Shown here one piece after another: positions 53,401-64,000 of a DNA stretch of 64,000 bases; within the stretch, counting starts at the first letter, position 1, and the number at the start of each line of letters is the position of its first letter. The DNA is taken from contig RPFO01002272.1 of assembly GCA_009746045.1 (NCBI GenBank), forward strand, positions 125,001-189,000, given 5' to 3'. The DNA is from Mesostigma viride (lineage: Eukaryota > Streptophyta > Mesostigmatophyceae > Mesostigmatales > Mesostigmataceae). The position numbers were made by a program, and so were the translations under genes. Below the pieces are notes generated by a model. It ran no database searches. It had not been told where the DNA came from and saw nothing but the letters and a program-made list of their open reading frames with translations.

Positions 53401-56400
53401 CAATTTACAGATTAACCGTACAAACACGTAACAGATCACCGTGCACAGTCTGTACAGAGTAACTTTCCACACATAACCGCCTGAGGGTCCCCACACTCTA
53501 CCAATGACTCGACCGCACACGTACAGCTTGACGGTCCCGTATTTCTCCTTGGCGGTCGCCACGTTTTGGCGCGCGGCCTCGCTGGCAGCCACAAGCTCCG
53601 CCACCTCCCACTGCTTGCGGCTGAGCTCCTCCTCCAGCTCTGCGATGTTGTTATGCGTGGCTGCCAACTGGGCCTCCAGACGCGCCAGCTCCTGCAGGTA
53701 GTCAGGGGGGCAGAGAGGAACACCCGAGAGCTCCTTCACCACACAACGTATCTTCTTACAACTCTAGGAACTTCAATAGCGGATATAACCTTTCACATCA
53801 CTAATGAGCACCTTCTTAACAGTATCATCCTTGGCATGACCTCATCACACACAACGAAAGTTGCTCTACCCGCCGCCCACCGCCCGCTGTCTCCCCGCAC
53901 TTCAGTGACAGATGTGCATAGACAGGCATTCATCACACACCACACACGACACAGTGAAGCACGGCTAAGAGGGGACAAAGCGTTGCACACCACGAGCGTG
54001 CTGCCAGCCTTGAGGTGTTTGTTTATGGTACGAGACCCAACATGAACCCCGCCATGGCGCAATGACAAGACCGAGTGGGCATGGTCACTTGGCCAGTGGT
54101 GGCACTGCCCCCACCTTTCCCCCCACCCAAAGGCGCGTTTCGCATGTCGGCCCTACCCAGACAAGAATAAATCTTATCTTGTAACTGCTGTACAGTCTTA
54201 TCTTGTAACTACTGTAAGGTCTTATCTTGTAACTGCTGCACAGTAATCTAACTAATTAACAAAAGATCCATTCATGTGTGGTCTGATGGTGATGGAGTAA
54301 ATCTGGCGTGAACATAGCAGCGCCACATCTGACATGCACAGTGTACATGTCAATCAGACAGCTGTCCTGTCATAGATTCTCAGTTGACATGTCAACTGAG
54401 AAATAATTATGAGAGATGACATAGACAGATCAGTCAGCTGCCTATAAGGATCCACTTGGCATAGGTATTAATCCCTGATTACTAAAACTGGCCATAACTT
54501 TCTCATTGATAGGCCAAATCCAACGGGATAAAAAACAGTGGCTCATGTACAAGAACCTCTATCTATCTAGCCAGGTCAGGTGGGTACAAATACAAGGACC
54601 AGGAGGGGTGCCCCACTCAGTGTTGGGTACACCGGGTCCTCCGGCACTTCCCGGGGACTGTGGACGACGGGAAAACATGCAGCGCCAGCCAAATTGCGGA
54701 ACTCCTTCCGCGCCAATGTGGGGGCGACGACTGAGCACCACAACATCAGGACTGAACACCACAATACAGCCCAATATGGCTTGCGCTCGGCCCGCCGGCC
54801 CGGCGCGTAGGTTCAGCAGGCTCCAGCCTGCTCCAGCCGGCTCTTCATGCTGCAGTGGCTGGGCTGGCAATTACATGACCGGACCCTGACCGGACATTAG
54901 TTTTGCGAAGTGCACCAGCTACCACAAGGCTCCACAAGATCTGGTCGCTCCTCCCGTTCATACTGGCCGACGACCGACATCTGTCTAGTAAAATTCGGAA
55001 GTCCTTCCGGCCAGCCACTTGACGACGACTGTAACTCGGAACTCCTTCCTATCCTCCAACTGGACGACGGAATCCATTTTGGGCGGACCAACAGGCACCT
55101 TCCCATCCAAAAGCGGGACGACGGGGACGACACCGGAACGAGCAAAATGGCTGATGGGGCACCCCTCCTCAAGGACCATGTCCTTGACACATGGCAGCCT
55201 GTCATACTGGCCGCCTTATACGTGGATTGAGAAGTCGACGTTGCGTCAACAGACGCGCAATCACTATCGGGTGGCGTTCAATGCCGACGTGGTCGCCGCT
55301 CCCCTCGGCAAGATTCCGGAGGTCATGACTAAGCACGGCTATAACGCGTTGCGGCGGCATCGCGCGCAGCAGGGATTCAAGTGGTCTCCTTGGAGATTCG
55401 TCGGAGATTGCTGAGGTGAATTAGTGTGTTTTGACAACTATCAAGGTGTTGTCCGTGTGAGGCAACAACGAGAAGAACTGGCTTACTGCTCCGCTTGCGA
55501 ACAGGGATCGGGACGTAAGTTAGTCTCCATGCTTTGCTGCAGACTAAGTCTCAAAGGTAATGTGAATACAACGCATGAATAAGCCTTGCAAACCTACGTT
55601 GGTATGTGAATATAAATACCACGTGGGCTATGCAGACAGGACGGTTAGTCGAGTCTCATATGTTTCCCTAGATTGGTACGATGGTACTTTGGGTACTGGG
55701 GTACGTGACAGATGTCAGTACCCAGTATACGTAGGTTCCTGTCATTGGACGGTAGTAGAGTATCCTAGATAGGGAACATACATCAGTGTGGAATGATCTG
55801 TGAATACACGACGATGTGACTATAGACTGCTACCTGTCACCGTGCGGCCTCGGGCCAACGGTCTGCACCCAACGGTCACTGGCGGCGCAGCCAGTGGAAG
55901 ACATGTGTTGATAAAGGGTAAACCTATTTTCTAATAAGCAAGCAATTCATTGCCATCTGCATTCGTGCTCTCAAGGATTCTACGACGTCGTGCATTCCTT
56001 GCATAACATCACTTGAATTTAACTCGCTTCCGCATCTTACTTTCTAGAATGTCGAACACCAACAACAAGATCGTGAAAAAGCTTAACTACGATAACAACG
56101 ATGATGGGGATCGTCAGCCCCGGGATAACAGGAGGCCAGCTGGTGATGCGGCGCCTTTGACAAAGCAAAAAAAGCAGAAAAAGCATAACAAACGCCAGGC
56201 GGAGGGTCCGGCTTCCGCAAGGAAGTCCGCTGAAGAACACCCCTCCCCTGAGCAACAAAAACAGCACGTGGAGGATCCGGCTCCTGAAAAGGAGCCCGGC
56301 ACAGAACCCTCCTCCCCTGCTGCGGCTACGACCATCGCCAACGATGAGCCGGGGACAAGAACCCCAGGCGGCGCGGGCGCATTGCCGGCCCCTGTGTCCT

Positions 56401-59400
56401 CGGCGGAGGTCACGTTAATATTCCAAGTCGGAGGGAAGAATGTAATAGACCCATCCGGAGCCACAGACGGAACCTGTCTGGGCCCAGCGAGCTCCCGCAG
56501 AGTGATCGTTGGGGCATCGCTACTTTCTGGCCTCAGAGTCGCCGACCTATCACCCAGCTGTAGCTTCCGATATCACGCAGCTCCGGGTTCCCCATGAAAC
56601 CCCTCCACCCCCACCCCCACCCCCCGCCCCCTGCCCACCTCAGGATTCCTCATGTCAACCCATGCCCCCGCCCCTCCTATCTTAGGGTCCCTCATCCACC
56701 TTTTAAGCTCCCACTCTCGCCCACCTCTAACCATTACCTATCACCCACCTCTAACCATTAGCTACCACCCACGTCTAACCATCAACTTTCACCCGCCTAC
56801 CACCATCAACTGTCACCCACCTCCGGGTTCCACATATCGCGGTCCTGCTGCAGCTTCTTGCGGCGCGCCAGCTCGTGCTCGTGCCGCGTGGCGATCTCGT
56901 TGATCTCTGCTTGCAGCCGTGCCTTGGTGCCGTCCATCTCCCTGGACCATGCCAGGGACCACTTTGGTCCCTCGCTCAGGATGTTGATGGACACCTGCAC
57001 GCCACGCGTACGTGTTCGGGGAGGAGACATGACGGGGTGAACGACATACATGACAGCAGCGACCATAGGCTCAATGAGCCATTCTTTTTATTAATAACAG
57101 TAACAAATAATCACAATCTTAATACTGATAATAATCAACCGTCGAACCGTGGCTGTCATGACAGCACCACACCGAGGTAAACAAACATCCACCTGCCATC
57201 CACCAATCATGCACCGTGTCATGCATGGTGGATCTAGGACTTGGCAACCCAAGAAGGGTCGCCCTCACGAAGCCTAGTGAACTGGTCATGATCACTGTAA
57301 TGATCACCATCAGACGAGCGGCCGCCCTCGCGAAGCCTAGTTGTTAGAACAACAACCCATCCACTCGGCCAACCCGAAACAAAGCGCCAGGAACGGTTAC
57401 CAAGCATCTCTGCCAGCAACCAAAGCACCAACGGGAGCACTATATAGATGCCGGCGCCACCATAGTGTCCTCGACGCAATCATGCCGGCACCATGGAAGC
57501 GGGACATGCACGTGTAAATCGGCAAGAAGAAAAAAAAACTCCCGTAGTGATTAATGAAATGCCTACTGCTACATACCCTCCTATAGTGATTAATGAAATG
57601 CCTACTACTATATACCCTCCTATAATGATTGATGAAATGCCTACTGCTATATACCCTCCTGTAGTGATTAATGAAATGCCTACTACTATATACCTATCGT
57701 ATATATATCGTATATATATCGTAGCAGTGCACCACACATCCCTATCTATCAAGGAGACAACCAGCACCGCCTATCTATACCAGCGCCGCGAAAGACACCC
57801 CTACATACAGCGGCACTGTGCCGGGGACATCTGCCAGCACCGCAAAAGGCACCCCTACATACGCCAGCCTCCAGACAAGATGGCCCCCTCACCTGAAACT
57901 CGTCCCCCATCTCTGTGGCCGCCCTTATGCTCTTCTCCGCCTGCTTGACAATCTCGGCGCGCCCCTCCTCGATCTCTCTCGCCTGGCGCATGTCCATCTC
58001 TTCCAGCTCGTCCTTGAGCCTCCGCACCTCCCCACACAGCACACGCACACACTCCTGCACGGGCACGGGGACCATGCGACCGCCATCCTTACCCCCACTA
58101 GAACCTGCCCCTGCCCCGCCTCGCGATGTGCCCGCACGGTCTGCGCTGCTGGCCTCTCGCGTGTCTGCTGTCCCACGCACCGTGGACGACGCGGTGTGCA
58201 ACCGCTCCCGCGACAGGTGCGCCATCAGCGGCGGCGTGCGATCCTCTCCGTCCATCGACCTGTACCGGGTGCCACGTGCCGCGCGCGAGGGTGGGGTATG
58301 CTTGCGATCGGTCATGCCGCCTTTACTGGCGTGACCGTCAGGGCTCGGGCTATCCGATGGGCTACTATCGGCCGTGGAGCCCCCTGCCTTTGTGCCTCCC
58401 CTTCCCCCCTTGCGCCCCCTGTGGCTTGCGTGAGCATCCGCACCGTCCGCTTGGGCACCCGCCGGGCTGTCTTCGCTGGAATCGAATCTCCCGAAGCCTG
58501 GCGTGGTTGCGCCGCTGCCACGCTGAGACGGCGACTCTGCCAAGCCGACCGATACCCGAGAGGGGGGCGATGGCGACGCCGACTCCCCGTCCCCGCTGCT
58601 CCATGGGAAGGCCTCCCCATCCCGTAGAATGTCCCCGAGCGGCAGCGGGGGGATGTCGAGGGACTCGGCACTGGACATGGTTGCCAGGCGGGACACCACG
58701 CTGTCGTACGACCGTCGGCGCAACTCGCGGGCCCCCGCAGGCCGCGGGTCGCCCCGAGCCACGCCCTCAAGCTCCGCGGGGCCATCCAGCCCGCGGCGGC
58801 TCGCCAGGGTCGCACCCGCCACGTCCGATGGGTCCATGGGTGCTGGCGCCTGCGGTACCGACGCAGCACGAGCATCCAACGCGGCGCGCTTCTGCCTGAT
58901 CAGCTCCTCCAGCTCGGGCGCCTGCCAGATGGGGGCGGCTCGCTCCTGCGAGAGCACGCCGGCACGCCGTGCCGCGTGCAAGCTGTCACTGGGATCCCTA
59001 GCGTCCGAGGCCGCGTGGTGCTGCGTGCTGGGCGTCCTTCGTCGCAGGGCCGGCGCGTTATAGGCCTGGCTGATGGACCGCGAGAAGCCCCGCGTGGCCG
59101 TCTCGCCGACATCGCCCTGGGAGGAGGAACCCCGCGAGGACAAGGCGTCGCGCGGGCCGTAACCTCCAAGTGAGGACGAGCTCGACGCGGTGACCAGGAG
59201 CTGTTCTTGGGATTTTTGGCTCACGAGCGCGCGCTCTCGCGCGGCTAGCGCCTGCTCCTCCTCCCTGCAGGGGGGTGCACCAAGGGGCCGGATGAGGAGC
59301 AAGGAGGGGATGAATGGGTCCATGGAGGTTGGTAGGTATCCAGACATGTATATTCGTGAATAGATGCTTTGGTGTCAGGGGATGGATGTTTGGGTTCAAA

Positions 59401-60920
59401 GCTGATTACACTGTGTGGTACTTGAAGTTGGTGAACTGAAATGGATCAGTTGAGCTTAGTCGATTGAGAGTGGGTGATTGAGAAAGATCAAAAGAGACTA
59501 AATTACCAGTTGGTTGATTGAGATTGGTTAATGGAATGAGAGGTGCCAAGGGTAAAACTGTTGGGAGGGCATATCAGGAGTAGAGGAAAAGTGAGCGGGG
59601 AAGGGAAGGAGGGGATTCTAGGCGGGGTGACAGAGAAGAGGGAGGGGAGGGAAGTGGGATTGATGAGCAGAAGTGAATAAGAGAGTGAGGGAGACATGGG
59701 TGCGGGGATGCGCGATGGGATAGGGAGGGAGGAAGGAAGGCCGAAAAACTCATTCCCGGATGACCCTGCAGGGCTGAGAATGCAAGGTCTGGCTAAGGTG
59801 CCGAGTTGAAAGGCACGCGATGTCGATTAGGTGGCCACACTCGCCATCTTCCCAACAAGGTTCATCCATGCCCTATCGTTCCCGTGGCACAAATCACCAC
59901 ATACAAGTCCCTGCACGTAGTTTTCAACAGTACATTCCAGTGCTGCCTACCGCCTCCATTTCCTCCCATGCCCCCTCCACCTGGTACTTCCCCACCGGAT
60001 CCCGAAACCCATACACCCTGATATGCTAGGGGGCAAAGCCTGCACACGGGTTAGGCAGGCTAGGGATGATCTGAACGACTGAGCATGTGTGGTCCACCAT
60101 TTCGCTGCCAGAGAAGCGTTCGCACGGGGCTGGGTCACCATGACATGCGTGTCCATCAGCACCCTAGAAAGGGCATGTGCATCCGCTGGCACCCTGGGAA
60201 CTAGATGTCCAACCCCTAACCCTTATGGCATGCCAGCATGCGCGCAGGCCAGGCCACTCACTTGAGCTTGCGCTGCTTCTCAGTCACATGCCTCGCCCTC
60301 CGCTCCAGGCTCTCCACTGCTCGGCTGAGGTCCGTATCATCCACAGCGACCCCCGTGCGCATCATCTCCACAGGGAGCCTGGACGATATGCTGGTGTGGC
60401 GACAGATGCTCGTGCGCGGGGAGCGCGCGGGGAAGCCCGCGGGCATGATGCCACCAAACCGGTGGGCCAACGGGTTCCTGTCTCTGGAGTTCTTCTCGAG
60501 CAGCTCGAGGGCACGGGCCAGATCCTCGCTGCCCGTGCCGCCCGCGCGCCCCGACAAGCTGACACGATGGGACACGCTCGTGCGCGGCGAACGCATCGGG
60601 CTTCCTGGAATGGCGACGCTACCCAGCCTGTGGGCGAGGGGGTTTCTGTCCCTCGTGTACCCCGTTGGAGAGAGGCTAACTCCCGATGCCAGAAATCCTT
60701 CCATGTCGTCGCCTCCATGGTCTCGACTTGAGTGAGATGGCGGCGATAGCGCTTCAGCAGTAGGCGAAGCATTCTCATGAAGACCACTTTGTAGGGATAT
60801 CAAGTTTGCCACGGCAGCACCTGCATTGGCGACTACACTGCCTCTTCTCGGTCTCCTGGCATCCATGTCAATTTGATGGACATGAAACCAGACGATGTGA
60901 CCTGAAACTTCCCTAGTCAC
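50419..60920 (-). CDS. Unidentified 1,099-aa coiled-coil protein, 6 exons
   Basis: Exons 60920-60262, 59264-57893, 56994-56821, 53691-53519, 52290-52240 and 51289-50419 join with GT-AG ends and matching phases. The protein begins with a disordered Ser/Arg-rich part containing two copies of a ~57-residue repeat (about 90-145 and 146-207; RDRNPLAHR..RSPRTS..DLxRAxExLE). A coiled coil runs through the exon 1/2 junction (EKQRKLKEEEQALAARERAL), then ~350 low-complexity residues. Long coiled coils fill ~620-870: LKDELEEMDMRQAREIEEGR, EINEIATRHEHELARRKKLQ, ELARLEAQLAATHNNIAELE, TYIRAMEDLKEATEDIS. The last exon has KVSGLSKKNRRM, more coiled coil and an acidic end. This could be a cytoskeletal, basal-body or vesicle-tether protein, but I recognise no family. 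The acceptor phases strongly support the model; ATG 60920 is the first Met. Confidence 0.75.
54180..55020. repeat. Short repeats and a 26-bp perfect palindrome in a coiled-coil-gene intron
   Basis: Inside intron 3 (53692-56820) of the coiled-coil gene. Three ~28-bp copies of TCTTATCTTGTAACTGCTG lie at 54172-54245. TTCTCAGTTGACATGTCAAC (54377 onward) is the start of a perfect palindrome ending at 54402. At 54690-55090 the word GGAACTCCTTCC and relatives recur with GGACGACG. Nothing coding recognised. Confidence 0.6.
55021..56048. other. Intronic DNA with weak open frames
   Basis: A plus-strand frame to 55414 ends in ALRRHRAQQGFKWSPWRFVG. Farther on there are near-palindromic words such as GGTACTGGGGTACGTGACAG at about 55694. 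It could belong, with the next ORF, to an inserted element on the opposite strand to the host gene, but no known domain is visible. Confidence 0.3.
56049..56597 (+). CDS. Hypothetical basic, disordered ORF antisense within an intron
   Basis: A 182-codon frame starts MSNTNNKIVKKLNYDNNDDG; an in-frame ATG at 56013 adds 12 residues. It has a strongly basic KQKKQKKHNKRQ stretch like a nuclear localisation signal, then Glu/Pro/Ala-rich sequence. Composition resembles the disordered N-terminus of retroelement ORF1 or gag proteins, but nothing more specific. It lies on the strand opposite to the host coiled-coil gene, just past exon 3, so it is probably part of an insertion. It may equally be fortuitous. 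Confidence 0.3.
   Translation: MSNTNNKIVKKLNYDNNDDGDRQPRDNRRPAGDAAPLTKQKKQKKHNKRQAEGPASARKSAEEHPSPEQQKQHVEDPAPEKEPGTEPSSPAAATTIANDEPGTRTPGGAGALPAPVSSAEVTLIFQVGGKNVIDPSGATDGTCLGPASSRRVIVGASLLSGLRVADLSPSCSFRYHAAPGSP
57542..57697 (+). repeat. 39-bp tandem repeat in coiled-coil-gene intron 2
   Basis: Four copies of GTAGTGATTAATGAAATGCC followed by TACTGCTATATACCCTCCT, differing at a few positions. A CTATCAAGGAGACAACCAGC scrap of the MITE-like terminus follows at 57751. Confidence 0.9.
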
Positions 60921-63651
<2,731 letters not shown>

Positions 63652-64000
63652 GTGTGTGCCGCGCCTCTGGGAGCTTGCTGTCTCTAGCCGCCGTCCCTGC
63701 ACCTCGGCTAGCCTTGTATTGTAGCCTGAATTTCTGGAGCTTGTTTTGTACTTCCCATTTCTCCGTCCCTGCACTCGGTTGAAGCATGTCTTTGCCCCCA
63801 GTCCTGGGATCATGTACCTTGACTGACGCTTTATGTATCGCATCATGCCTGTACGTGAGGTGGCATGGTTGGGCGCCATGAGCGTGGGCTGGCATGGGGC
63901 TGACTGGTCTAGCGCGTGTCATGGTTTGCCAGGGGGGGGTGGGGGGAAAAGCAAGCGTGTGAATGGGTAAAGTGGGCAGTTTGTTGGCGGGGTCGACTCT
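63652..64000 (+). other. Phosphatase intron 3, running off the window
   Basis: Sequence after the exon 3 donor. No further exon recognised before base 64000, so the next exon lies to the right. Confidence 0.6.

Noticed and set aside
57749-59347. 532-codon frame as a stand-alone gene
   Set aside because: The open frame extends past a clear donor (TTTCAG|GTGAGG at 57893) and starts before a clear acceptor (59264). It is the second exon of the coiled-coil gene.

Overview
This is a nuclear chromosome segment from a photosynthetic eukaryote, most likely a green alga. The genes are split by many GT-AG introns of a few hundred bases. One gene is a plant-type plastid isoprenoid enzyme (HDS/IspG, 738 aa with an N-terminal extension resembling a transit peptide). 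Another is a plant-like 69-aa hinge subunit of mitochondrial complex III. The repeats (L1-like LINE remnants, a hAT element, a Mutator-like zinc-finger fragment, satellites and minisatellites) are eukaryotic. The lineage call is an inference from protein character, not from a search.

Left part, about 1-25.5 kb: accessory DNA with no ordinary host gene that I can recognise. In order it holds a 362-bp tandem duplication, a FAR1/Mutator-type zinc-finger fragment, a cluster of CACGTG modules, a 21-bp minisatellite split by a ~440-bp repeat, a 147-bp palindrome, a compound (GGGA)(GCGT)(GGGT) block, a ~185-bp satellite and an intact L1-type ORF1 on the minus strand. A ~6.9-kb foldback structure follows (11.7-18.6 kb). 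Its two arms are inverted arrays of a 172-bp satellite. After it come LINE 3' ends, a deleted hAT element with an 8-bp target duplication nested in another repeat, and decayed LINE ORF1 copies.

Right part, about 25.5-64 kb: five genes. (1) A four-Asp-box sialidase-family protein, minus strand, 3 exons, 25534-30632. (2) ispG/HDS, plus strand, 17 exons, 31681-42491. (3) QCR6, plus strand, 46530-49263; its ATG appears to be split by an intron. (4) A 1,099-aa coiled-coil protein, minus strand, 6 exons, 50419-60920. (5) The 5' part of an atypical dual-specificity phosphatase of the PFA-DSP/SIW14 family, plus strand, from 62051 past the window end. Apart from the first exon of QCR6, every junction was placed by hand so that GT-AG and reading phase agree. 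The coding totals (2,217, 1,632, 210 and 3,300 nt) are all multiples of three.

The five genes are not one pathway: plastid MEP-pathway isoprenoid synthesis, mitochondrial respiration, phosphatase signalling, a possibly secreted glycosidase-like protein and an unidentified coiled-coil protein. Genes 1/2 and 4/5 are divergent pairs sharing intergenic regions of about 1.05 and 1.13 kb. Introns of genes 1 and 2 carry large minisatellites, and intron 2 of HDS carries a perfect 40-bp hairpin. A 765-bp DNA transposon with 17-bp terminal inverted repeats and a 6-bp target duplication lies between HDS and QCR6.
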